The translations under genes were made by a program, and so were the position numbers. This document shows, piece by piece, positions 41,952 to 52,728 of a stretch of DNA of 64,000 nt. This DNA is from Simmondsia chinensis (taxonomy: Eukaryota > Streptophyta > Magnoliopsida > Caryophyllales > Simmondsiaceae): assembly GCA_018398585.1 (NCBI GenBank), contig JAGTTD010000003.1, positions 8,688,637 to 8,752,636 on the forward strand. Reading direction: 5' to 3'. Position 1 is the first letter of the stretch; each line of letters starts with the position of its first letter. The notes under the pieces were generated by a model. The model did not search any database, was not told the origin of the DNA, and saw only the letters and a program-made list of their open reading frames with translations.

Positions 41952-43197
41952 AAGGACACGTCCTTCATGACCTTCCCCAATATCCTCCTATGGTGGCGCC
42001 GACCCAGCCTGGGTTTCTCCCTCACTAGCCCGGCCATCGTCTCCGTGGAATTCCTTGATGACAAGGCCCTTGTCGAGTCTTTCATCCTTACGGCACTCGG
42101 CAGCACGATGGCCCATCTTGCCATACTTGATGCAACGGTTCTTGAAGTCCCCGCCAAATCCTAAGTAACTTGCTTACTGGTATTGGAAACTACTGGCTTA
42201 TTTTGGGCACTCTGAATTGGCAGTGCCTTCATTTGATATCTTCTGCCAACCTGTGCTCACCAGGCCCCCCCAACTTGGCAATGCCTTTGTTGCCGCTCAA
42301 TATTTTCGGCTCTATCGCTTGCCTTCGAGACGGAAAAGATGTCGAACACGTTCAACACCTCCTGTATAGACTCCTTCAACCCTCCAATATAACGATCCTC
42401 TTATTGCTCCCCCCATCTCCATCAAGTCATTCCTGGCTACTGATGAGTATGGACTCCTTCAACCCACCAATGTAACAATAGGCCAATTGCTCTCCCGTCT
42501 CCGCTAAGTCATTCCGGTGACCAATGACCAGAACTCTGCTATGTACTCCTCTACGGATCTGGAGCCCTGATGCAACCCTTGCAGACGTTGGTACATCACC
42601 TTGGTGTGACTGTAAGGCAGGAAGGCGCCACTCATAGTTCTTCATCTTCTCCCATGATTATATCTTCGTCTTTCCCTGACAAAGCTGCGTATGTTTCAGC
42701 TGTTGCCACCAGGCAACAACTCTACCCTGTAACAAGGTAGCAATCAATGGTGCCTGCTTCCTCTCTGATGCCTCCTCGAACTCGAGAACCTCTTGTACCG
42801 CCAAAAGCCAATCCCAGAAATCCTCTTGGCATCCTCCTCCATTAAACTTCGGGATTTCAATCCGGAGACCGGATTCCCACCTCCGATCATCAAAATCGAC
42901 GGTGTTTCACGTTTGCGGACGGTGCCTCCTCAACTTCCGATCTGGTAATTTAGCTTTCAGAAATGGGTTTCAGAAGCTCTCATCCTTCTTGTCTTCTTCA
43001 CCCTGTCGGTGGGTGTTGGGGCTGGGTTCTCTGCGCTTGCTCGGGATTTACCCCAATTGAACCAAACAATGATTGATTTATCGGAATTTCTCCTCTATCG
43101 CCTCAAACCTCCTCTCTTTCTGCCATTGTATGTCTCGCTCGTAAACTTCTCCAACAGTGGCATACCTCTGACGCCCACGGGCCACCTCAGAAGTCAT
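41952..43197 (-). pseudogene. gag of element B
   Basis: It starts at 43,197 (MTSEVARGRQRYATVGEVYE, 43,078-43,260 frame), 4 nt from the primer site. Capsid blocks in the complement include RIEIPKFNGGGCQEDFWDWL (about 42,800-42,860) and TGEQLAYCYIGGLKESI (42,427-42,645). The knuckle-region complement MARWAIVLPSAVR at 42,090-42,130 is in the shifted frame; the in-frame reading is the MGHRAAECRKDE type. Many frameshifts. Confidence 0.72.
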
Positions 43198-43200
43198 TCT

Positions 43201-43214
43201 GAGCTCTGATACCA
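43201..43214 (-). other. primer binding site of element B (initiator tRNA-Met)
   Basis: The complement reads TGGTATCAGAGCTC, two bases from the 5' LTR end. Intact. Confidence 0.88.
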
Positions 43215-43216
43215 AT

Positions 43217-43619
43217 TGATGCAGAGCGTAAGTAGAAAAATTGGGAATAGGAAGGTTCAACAGCCTTCCCTTAAATTTTATTACGAAAATGCCAAAACAA
43301 GGGGGGGAAATTTACTCAATTTCCCACAACCCGAGAAAAAGAGAAAGTCTTAGTAAATTGATATTAAAATATGAAAATTATAAAAGCCACTAAAACCCTA
43401 GATCTTCTCTTCCTTAAATAGAGGAGCTAATTGACATAGAGTAAAACACTAAAAAGACAACTATAAATAAAATCTAAAAACTAATCCTAATCCTAATTGA
43501 AATCAAGCTCTTCCTTCAGCTGCGTCTCTATGCTCCACGTCCCCACACCCGCCAACACTTGTAACCGCCAAGCAGTACCTGCCAACTGACCTGCCTAGCC
43601 TTGTTAATAGGCTGCATAA
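43217..43619 (-). repeat. 5' LTR of element B
   Basis: TGATGCAGAGCG to GGCTGCATAA, then TTTTT. It shares AGGTTCAACAGCCTTCCC, GATCTTCTCTTCCTTAAATAG and GTACCTGCCAACTGACCTGCC-type words with the other G LTRs. Near-identical in its edges to the 5' LTR of element A. Confidence 0.86.
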
Positions 43620-43998
43620 TTTTTATTAATGATAAACTTTATAAACATTTATATCAAGCCTTATATACCTGTTATAACAATTATCTTCATAAAAAAATGA
43701 AGTACAATCAATGTTTCGAATTTTAATTGTTTATAAAAGGATCAAATTTTAAGATTTTAAAAGGCTAAAATGGGACAAAATGGACTGGAAAAGTGAGAGA
43801 TGGCACGAGCGTTAGTGTATGCTTACAGTAGAAGAGCGTCATGAACATTGGTGTCTTCTCATACATTTATAGCATTGGAGTACAAGATATTTATGAACGC
43901 GATACAAGGCTTTGAGCCCAAAGGGCATACACAATTACCGAAATGTATACTCTAATAGTTAAAAGTGCACATTATGATGAACGTCAGGAATTGAGCGA
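43620..43998. other. noncoding, shared with unit A
   Basis: Matches 30,139-30,255 and then 31,872-32,117 of unit A, so it gives the site without A's 1.6 kb of private insertions (junction near 43,735-43,765). No gene. Confidence 0.55.
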
Positions 43999-44432
43999 AA
44001 TATGTAAGACAATATTATTATATACATGTAATTATACGACACTATATGTAAACTAAATGCGGAAGAATACATATCTTGTCGAGCCATGACTTGTAGAATT
44101 TCGACGAACGAAAAGATATGGCTAGATCTTCCTCTCCCTGTCTCTACAATATAGTTATCGTCGATGGAAACAGTATACCTCAGATAGATAGAAGAGGGGA
44201 CCTTGCCTTCCTATTTATAATACTCTGATGGGCCCACCCATAAAGGGTTTTATTAGATTTATGGGCCTACACTAAATAATATCTACATAATAAAATAATG
44301 AGATGGGTCTAATCCAATATGATCACACAATTGATCTACGAACTAAATATGCAGCTCATTAATTATTTTATCAAAACCAAAATATAATTAACAGAAGCAC
44401 ATATTAAGAGAAATATTCCGACAAAATATCCT
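43999..44432 (-). repeat. copia-type LTR-like repeat L3
   Basis: Unit B counterpart of L1, with AAATGCGGAAGAATACATATC, TCCTATTTATAATACTCTGATG and AATATTCCGACAAAATATCC. Not adjoined by a purine tract. Confidence 0.6.
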
Positions 44433-47136
44433 CGTATACCTAGATTTGCAAAATGGTTCGCTACAAAATAAGCCTCTGTGTGAGTGTGAATAGAACATAC
44501 AATTCTAGAAATCAAAATTAAAGATTAAATTTTGTATAATAAGAAATTCCACTTCCATTGGCAAGAGAGGGCTCGCGTGTCCATGAAACTACAGAAGCAA
44601 AATCAGACTCGATAATTAACTCTTGTTCCAAAGAGCCAATCTTTTGATGAGGAGACATCATGGCGGGACCATATTACAAAAAAATTCTTCATGGTTGGAG
44701 TTGTTGTATCTAATTTAGGATGAGAAAATAGCTATGAAATTCTCATTAAAAATCTCTAAGCGCTCCACCAATAGCAATTTGTCCTGCTTTGGCAATTGAA
44801 CAGCCATCAACGATCCATTTCACAACATTTACAAAGGGGGCAACAAAGGTATACAGAAAGGGTTGATCTAAAAAACCTAAGCCTAGTGGGATTATTTAAG
44901 TAATGATGGATTGAGAGCCCTATTGAACCGAAAATGATGTTCAATGCTCTCTAAACACTTTGGTTGTCCCCTCCCCCTCCAATAACACAACATTTCCATG
45001 ACACAACTACATATAAAATTATATCACTTTACAATGGGACCAGTATAGGAATGTCTTTCCTCGAATAATCATTGTTATTACAATGAAATATGCTTTCGCT
45101 TGCCTTAGAAAACATGTCAAATATCGATTCAACTCCATTGAAATTGGCACATTGTACATGATCCACTTTACACAATTAAGTTCATCAATAGGACTACTTC
45201 AAGTTCACTCATATGTCACCGTCAATCACTGATGGCGAGAAGGCCCAAACTCTACATCGAAGCAACCATGTGTTTTTGAACTTGATTTTCCACATGGAGT
45301 TTAATAATATTTCCCCACCAATCAATGCGAAAATTTCATGTAATCATGTAGTTAAGGTCTTTGTGAACGACTATGAGTTTTTCTTAATTCCAAATTTCTT
45401 TTTTTTTCCTACAAATATATTGTCTTGATTATTGTTGGAGTCTTTCGAGATCATAACCCCCTTAAATCAACATTTTTTTTGTTTTTGTTTAGGACATACA
45501 TCAAATATTCCCATCATAATTACGAGTCCTCTATGCAAAAGCACTTTGCAATCTAATTTGAGAAGTAGAGGAAAAACAACTTGCCAAATAAAATGATTTT
45601 TTGAGTAAAGCTTATGAGTCTTAATTTTACAGCTACTATTTAACACATACCACATATAATATGTTAGACTTCTGGTGTGAAGCTTGATTTTATAAGCCAG
45701 GTTTGATGGAATGGACCTAGGTTGAGGTCCAGATCCGTTTTGGAGATATCAGCTGAACATATTAGGGTTTCATGTGTGCACCTATTTATAATCAATTCTA
45801 GGATTTGAAAAAGTAGAACGAATTGAAGAAAGCTCTTTGTAACAATTCCAAAACAATAAAATTCTCCCTATAACTCCATGAATATAGGCAATTTTGGCTG
45901 AACCAAGTAAATATGTGGGTTTGTTTTTATTTTTTCATTGTATTTAGTTGTTGCATTTCCTAACATAATAAACTTGCAAAACATTGTTAGTAAAAAAATG
46001 ACAATGTGTCCTTAAATCTATGTGATATCAAGAACTGACTTCGCTCATTTAAAAGGTTATTGTCAAGAAACAACTATATCAAAAGTGTAAGCTGATGGGT
46101 GAAGGATTAAAATTAATTTTATATTTTAACATGCCCTATCACACAAATGTCAATTGGGCTTAAATCATAGGTATTGCACAGACCCACTACATACCTTGTG
46201 CTTAACTTATCTCAATAATGAAAGTGAAAACTGTTTCTAACCTCTTGGTTAACAAAACATTGATGTCATATTAAGAATCAACTATGTTAAAAATTTAAAT
46301 TGATGAGTGAACGACTTGACATAAACAAAGTAAAATCAGATTTATTTATTTGAATATGGGCCCATTTGATTGCTATCACCTCCCTTGAATCCTGTGGGTA
46401 AGAGTTTCCTACTAGTAAGTAATGATTTTCCTTGTACCAAATTAGTCTTACATTATTAGATACAAATCATTTTCTTTGGGACCCAATTTGTTAAAAGTTG
46501 CTTTTTAAATAGGTTATTGTAGCAATTTTTGTTTTGGTAAGTGTTATAATATTATACTAGTTATGCCTTATATTACGAATGAGGATCAGTGAAATACAAA
46601 TCTACATAAGACATATTATAAGTATATATACATATATACGGTGTAGGTTATCGATATACTGGCAAATATTTTAATGTAAAGTAAATGATTCCAAGTCTGT
46701 TTAAGCTCGTATTGACGATCACTGAAAGGGTTCAATGATCGGAGCTTGTTTTAAACTCCTAAAAGGACTGAACCTCATGCCCGGTTGCACAATCATGTAG
46801 TCTATTATAATTAATCATTGATGATGATATATTTTTTGGTTTTTTTGGGATATCTTGATGCATTTTATGTTGCACTACCATTAACTCAAGAAGGGTTAAT
46901 ATCAAGTACCTTGTAATTATCAAATACATTTAAGACCTCTTGGGTGAATATGAACTGTGTTAAATTTCACTAGTCATTTAAACTAGACCCACATAGTTGG
47001 TATACATGAGGTCCACATATAAGTTCAAATGGAGTTCTATCCTAAAAATGATTGATATTAGATGGAATAACCCACAAGGCTTATATATTGAAGTATTTTC
47101 TCTCATAACTCCAATTCTACTAGACACATATGTGAC
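44433..47136. other. noncoding spacer, duplicated in unit A
   Basis: Counterpart of 32,553-34,940. It includes one copy of the dispersed motif (46,985-47,130). A 250-bp stretch at about 45,785-46,100 has only partial similarity to A. Short ORFs here differ from those in A, so none is supported as a gene. Confidence 0.5.
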
Positions 47137-47143
47137 GTTATTA

Positions 47144-48500
47144 AAACAACAATATAACCTAAAAATAACCCACTATATGTCAATATATCAAAAAATAACC
47201 CATCTCTATTTCCTAACCAAAAAATAACCCAACTCTAACTTTTCTACCAAAAAATAACCCTACTCTTAACTTTTCTACCAAAAAAATAACCCAACTCTAT
47301 TTTCTACCAAAAAACATAACTCAACTCTAACTTTTCTACCAAAAAGTAACCAAATTTTAAAATTAATTAAAAAATAATCCAAATCTAAAAATTTGATTTA
47401 GAAAATACTGAATTGTGGTTGTGGTATAATGCTCCGACAATGTATTTTTCTTTTACTTATTTTTGGTTTGGCTTGTTCTCTCTAGAGCTACAAATGAGCC
47501 AAGCCGGTGCACAAACCGACTCGAGAGCTTGCTCGACTCGTTTCATTTAGGACTCGGTTTGGGTTCATCTAAGCCGACTCGAGAGGTTGCTCGACTCATT
47601 TAAGGGCGGCTCGTTTAAATAAACGAGCTAAATCAAATCAAGGCGGACTCGACTCGAAACGCTCACAAGCCGGCTTGTTTATGGGCTCATGAGTCGGCTC
47701 GATTATTGGCTCGCATCTCTACATTGCGGAATTGAGTTACATGTATGTTATTTTTATTTCTAATGTCCATACATGATTTATTTTTTCACCCTTTTCTGAA
47801 AATCCAAATAACAATAATCATAAATGAGTATAACAAGCTTAATAAATGAGATTAACGAGCATGGTAAATCAGCGCAATGAGCCGGAAATACTCAACGAGC
47901 CAGCTCACCAAATAATTAAGCCTAAATGATACAAATACCAAGCCAGTCTCATTTAGTAAACGAGTTGAGCCAACCACATATGTGCGGTTTGGTTAGATAA
48001 ATGATACCGATACCGAGCTAGTCTCATTTAGCTAACGAGTCGAGCCGAGCAAGCTATGGCTCGGTTCATTTGCAGCCCTAATTCTCGAGTTGTATTGCTC
48101 TGTGCCCTGAGGAATTTTTTTTTTTTTTGTGGGAGCATACAATTATAAAAGAAAACGTACTTTTAGTTTGGTTAGATGGGGAAAGAAATCAAGCTAAACC
48201 AAAAATATGTAGAAGAAAAATATATTGTTAGAGCGTCATACAACACGCTATGCTTAGCCAACAATTCCGTATTTTTTTAAATTAATTTTAAAGATTGGTT
48301 GTTTTTTGGTAGAAAAGTTAGAGTTGGTTTATTTTTTGGTTAGAAAATAGATTTCGGTTATTTTTTAATAGAAAAGTTAAGAGTTTGGTTATTTTTTAGT
48401 TACAAAGTTAAAGTTGGGTTATATTTTAGTTAGAAAATAGAGTTGGGTTACTTTTTAGTATATTGACGTATAGTTTGATTATTTTTAGGTTAATTGTTGT
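47144..48500. mobile_element. Mutator/foldback-like element with long repeat-built TIRs, private to unit B
   Basis: The ends are inverted: AACAACAATATAACCTAAAA on the left and, complemented from the right, AACAACAATTAACCTAAAAA. About 250 bp at each end consist of tandem ~30-bp units of the type AACCCAACTCTAACTTTTCT followed by ACCAAAAAAT (left), mirrored as GGTAGAAAAGTTAGAGTTGG (right). Flanks are GTTATTAAA (47,137-47,145) and GTTATTAAT (48,499-48,507), an 8-9-bp target duplication. Unit A has the empty site (GAAGTTACTAACAAAAAGAAAG, 34,938). No transposase. A hAT-like element lies inside. Confidence 0.8.
47483..48080. mobile_element. hAT-like non-autonomous element nested in the foldback element
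   Basis: The left end is TAGAGCTACAAATGAGCCAA. The complemented right end is TAGGGCTGCAAATGAACCGA, so these are terminal inverted repeats. The interior is rich in GGCTCG / CGAGCC words. Flanks GTTCTCTC and ATTCTCGA share TTCTC, a decayed 8-bp duplication. No ORF. Confidence 0.7.
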
Positions 48501-48507
48501 TATTAAT

Positions 48508-50051
48508 AAAGAGAAAGAGCACAATGGCAATCTGCCCATGGGTTTCTAGTCCACTTGAATTCCAAGTCATCGATATTGGAAAGGCTCTAAGGTTCCTAAT
48601 AACTTAATCGTCTGGGCACATGTGAGAACCAAGCCGTTCACAGCTCGCCCTTACTGTTAAATTTCACCAGGCTTCTAGGCCCGATGCATAGAGTTGGCAC
48701 ACATAAGATCTACATATAAGCTCAAGTGGGTTCCATCCTAAAACCAATTGGCAATAGATAGAGTAATTCACTAAATATATAAATTACTATTTTCACATTT
48801 AACTCACATGTTGAATTATCAACACTTACTGCTACTTGTCAAATGCCTCTTGCCAGCTAAGTATGAATAATACACAATCCCATCACATGCCTTGCACGTG
48901 CATTAACTTTATAACGACCCCCCTACATCACCACAAACTGAAGCAAGCACACCCTAACAAGCTCCCCCAAAAGTACTTTCTCAAAACTCTCTTGAGATTG
49001 ATCCAAAGAATCCATCAAAAAACTCACATATGTTATGAGCTTAAAAACCAATAATGCAATGATAATGTAGTATTTAACACACCAATATCAAACTCATAGT
49101 TTGATTTTTTTCAATGTTGCAGTTTTTCTTTCTTGTTTTTGATGCAAGTCCAAATAGGTATATGGATCTATAATAAAGAGTAGCCTAAAAGGTAAGAGAG
49201 GGGCGCGGCTCAGGAAATGGAATATTCCATAAATAGGAATAAGACATCTTGAGTATTTGATTGCGGAAAAGGTGTCACAATATTAATAGGAAATTAGGCG
49301 TTAAATACGAGTTTAGACCCTTGAGGACAAGGTTGTCTCGAAGGGAAAAATATTCATACGTTTCTAACTTCCCTCCAAGTTCAAATTTGAACTTCTAACC
49401 AATATTTCAAATCTTCCCTCCATTATTCAAATTTTCCGCCATCCTTCATTCTAATTTTCCTCCTTTACTTTCTAAAACTATCTCTATAAAAAGATATAAC
49501 TTAGTATAGAAATGTACATCAAATGAAATCAAATGTTATTTCATTTCTTTATTCTTTTCTGCTTTTTTGTTAATTTCAGTCTATTTTTATTTTAGTTCGT
49601 TACAGTTTTATAAACATCATTTGATGGCAAATGATTGCATCGTAGTGATGAATGGATTGAAATTTAGCACATTGCGTCTATGCATAACTAGGGGCTTGGA
49701 CAAAAATTTATTTTTTGTCTTTTGGTTTATTCCTTCCTCCAAGTCGTCTCCAATGGTGGTTAAGACTTTTAGCCTATGCTAGTTTCACCTATTTTCACTC
49801 ATAATACTGCTTTCTCGGTTTGGGATGTTGTTATGTACTTGTCGCTTTTAATCCCGGAGTTTATATAGGTTGACTCAAGGCTCGTTTGTTCCAGTTGCTT
49901 ATTTTGTTTTGTGACTTTGTCGCTAATTATCAAACAAAAATGTTAAGGGACGGGTGTGGTCAACCCACCTTGAAATTCTTAAATGTTCTTATATGCAAAC
50001 TGCAAACTATAGATGATGCAATAAATTTACAATCCAAAAAGAAAAAGGCGT
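48508..50051. other. noncoding, shared with unit A
   Basis: Counterpart of 34,945-37,106. It includes the empty site of A's hAT-like insertion (48,914-48,936), a dispersed-motif copy (48,675-48,800) and a retroposon-like tail (49,830-49,938). ORFs 48,836-49,054 and 49,567-49,782 are not conserved in A. Confidence 0.5.
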
Positions 50052-50462
50052 AAGTCAGTATTACTATATACATATGTTCATAGCACAATACATATAAACT
50101 AAATGCGGAAGAATACATACCTTGCTGAGCTATGACTTGTAGAATTTTGACAAACGAGAAGGTATGACTAGATCTTCCTCTCCCTCTCTCTACAACATAG
50201 TAGCTGTCTATGAAAATAGTAAGCCCTAATAGAGAGAAGAGGGGACTTAGCCTTTCCTACTTATAATAATCTGACGGGCCCACCCATAAAGGGCTTTGTT
50301 AGAATTATGGGCCTGCACTGAATGACATTCACATAATAAAATAATGAGGTGAACCTAATCCAATTTGATCACACAACCCGTCTGTGAACCAAATATTCAA
50401 CCTATTATGTTAAAACTGAAATACAATTAACAGAAGCCCAGATTAAGATAAATATTCAAAAA
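50052..50462 (-). repeat. copia 3' LTR repeat L4
   Basis: Homologous to L1-L3. It has AAATGCGGAAGAATACATACC, CTCTCCCTCTCTCTACAAC and CTTATAATAATCTGACGGGC. On its right, ATATTCCACTTGGGC is a shortened form of the purine-tract junction seen in unit A. It is followed by 3' noncoding copia sequence to about 51,040. Confidence 0.65.
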
Positions 50463-51041
50463 ATATTCCACTTGGGCAAGGTTAATTGTTTGCTTCATTT
50501 TCTTAAAACAAGTTTGATATAAAAATTATGCAATAGGCTAAACAATAGTACAGAATGCGGCCACAATTTTAAAAATTCCAATTCACAAGACAACACCTCA
50601 AATGCAATCCTTTTCAATGAGATTACCAAGCACTGAACCATAGCATTCATAGTGTTATTTATGAACACGAGATCTTCCATGATCACTAACTCTAATGACC
50701 TAATTGACATGGATCATTGTGGTGTAGTATAGCAAGAAAGTTGCACCAATAAGCGATCCAATTGTGCACTTTCATTGTAGGTCTAAAATGATTCCTCATC
50801 AAATAGCATTCAAAATGCTAGAGAAATCTATATTGTAATTCGTTACAACATTGGCAGCCAACATGACAAGAAGAAGATAAATTGACTCCAATACTAGAAA
50901 TTTTCAAATCTCAAGTAAGATTATACCAATATAAAAAAAAACATATCAATCAAAAGAACAACAAAATGTCCTTCGATAATAACAAAATATGTTATTAAAG
51001 CAAAAATTATTGTGTCATTACATAAAAGAAACACACGAAAA

Positions 51042-51119
51042 ATATGGAGCCACACGATAAGGGAGTAATTTTTTAATTCAAAAAAATTTTTTTTTCTCCC
51101 TTACCGTATGGCTCCATAT
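51042..51119. other. 24-bp-arm hairpin just downstream of the copia pol stop
   Basis: ATATGGAGCCACACGATAAG plus GGAG pairs with CTCC plus CTTACCGTATGGCTCCATAT across a 30-nt AT loop, with two mismatched positions. It begins 18 bp from the end of the RNase H frame (51,137). The second tandem unit has only an ACGATAAGGGAG half-site (52,033). Confidence 0.8.
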
Positions 51120-51136
51120 CAATTAGGTCATTAGGG

Positions 51137-51560
51137 TCAATGATCATGGAAGGTCTTGTGCTTCAAGATTTGTTTAATTTCAACATGTCTCATTAAGACT
51201 ATGGGTCTAAGATACTTTGTCAGTGGATCAGCCAACACCAAATCAGTATCAATCTGGCCTATTTGAATGTCTTCACTCTTTATGAAATCCCTGACAACCA
51301 ATAATTTGATTCCATATGTTTGCAAGTTCCAATGCTCTTATTATTCTTGCAGAATAAAATTGCAGTTCTTTTATAACAACAGATAATGATAGACCTGGCT
51401 ATGCAATCCACTATTCTAGAACTGTGAATCGGGCTTTTAAGCCACATAACTTGTGACGATGTTTTAGAACAAGCTATAAACTATGCCTACATAGTAGAGG
51501 AGGTTGTAGTCAAAGTCAGAATACCCTAGTAACTGTCGATGGTCTACTTTCGATAAACAA
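51137..51560 (-). pseudogene. copia RNase H end, tandem unit 1
   Basis: KLLVVRDFIKSEDIQIGQID and TDLVLADPLTKYLRPIVLMR (51,137-51,325) are the usual copia pol C-terminus. Upstream, the complement contains the RNase H body in broken frames. The duplicate at 52,088-52,390 is longer and slightly better preserved. Confidence 0.75.
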
Positions 51561-52087
51561 GCATGTGATCCTTGGTCTTTTGCAAGTTTATCAACATCCT
51601 TTTGGCTGCAACCTAATGATCTCTTCCATGATTTGACTTATATTGACCGAGAACTCCCACTACAAAGCAATATTAGGCCTAGTGCATACATCAAGCTTCC
51701 AACAACACTAGCATAGGACACATTTCTAATATATTCCCTCTCCAAATCACTACGAACACATTGCTGCAAACTAAGTCGGTCTCCTTTTACAACAGGAGCA
51801 TTAAAAGGCCTACAATCCTACATTTTAAATCTTTTAAACACTCGATCAATATAAGCCTTTTGCAGTAAGGCCAAAGTTCCATGAGACTTATCTTGATGTA
51901 TCTGGATACCAAGAACAAAAGATGCCTCTCTAAGATTGCTTAGTTTTACGAAGCAGTCCTAAATCGTTCTTAGCTAGCAAGATATCATCAACACACAAAA
52001 TGCCCTTCGATAATAGCAAAATATGTTATCAAAACGATAAGGGAGAAAGTGAAACTAAAATACATAATAACCATAACTTCCACTAAA

Positions 52088-52540
52088 TCATGCCATCAAA
52101 AGACTCCAAGAAGTCCATATTTTAATATGTCTCATTAGGACTGTGGGTCTAAGATCCTTGGCTCGTGGATCAGCCAACATCAAATCAGTATCCATTTGGC
52201 CTATTTGAATGTCTCCACTCTTTATGAAATCCCCGACCACTAAGAATTTGATGTCCATATGTTTGCATGTTCCAATGCTCTTATTATTATTGGAGAACAA
52301 AATTGCACCTCTATTATCCCAATAGATAGTGACAAACATGACTATGCAATCAACTATCCTCAAACCGTGAATCGGGCTTTTAAGCCACATAGCTTGTGTC
52401 GGTGCTTTAGAACAAGCTATAAATTCTGCCTACATAGTAAAGGAGGTTGTAATCAGAGTCACAATACCCAAGTAACTCTAGATGGTCTACTTTCAATAAA
52501 CAAGGATGTAGTCCTTGGTCTTTTGCTAGTATCTCATCAT
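52088..52540 (-). pseudogene. copia RNase H end, tandem unit 2
   Basis: The 100-codon frame has YWDNRGAILFSNNNKSIGTC (third-Asp region, CDNxxAI-type, Asp present), HMDIKFLVVGDFIKSGDIQI and GQMDTDLMLADPRAKDLRPT. It is followed to the right by the AEFIACSK-type region in the complement (52,400-52,440). Stops isolate it from RT. Confidence 0.75.
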
Positions 52541-52728
52541 CCTTTTAGCTGAACCTAATCATCTCTTCTAGGATTCGACTTTTATTGACCGAGAACTCCC
52601 ACTGCAAAAGTAATATCAGTCCTAGTGCATACATCAAGCTTCGAACAACACTAGCATAAAATAAATTTCTTATAGCTTCCTCTCGAAATCACTATGAACA
52701 TATTGCTGCAAACTAAGTCGATCTCCTT

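Larger units (their letters stand above)
38649..43619 (-). mobile_element. Ty3 family G element B (CRM-like), normal order, decayed
   Basis: LTRs are at 38,649-39,041 and 43,217-43,619, target duplication TTTTT at 38,644-38,648 and 43,620-43,624, primer site intact at 43,201-43,214. On the minus strand the order is gag, protease, RT, RNase H, integrase. At 4.97 kb it is shorter than intact relatives because of small deletions, for example between 41,440 and 41,490. It is the same insertion event as element A, copied by the segmental duplication. Confidence 0.87.
38205..50692. repeat. segmental duplication, unit B
   Basis: Direct repeat of unit A in the same orientation (landmarks under unit A). 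It lacks A's pol duplication, Harbinger-like, SINE, retroposon and hAT-like insertions. It carries its own Mutator/foldback-like insertion (47,144-48,500). Its right end runs on into the rest of a copia element, whereas unit A is cut there. Confidence 0.88.
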
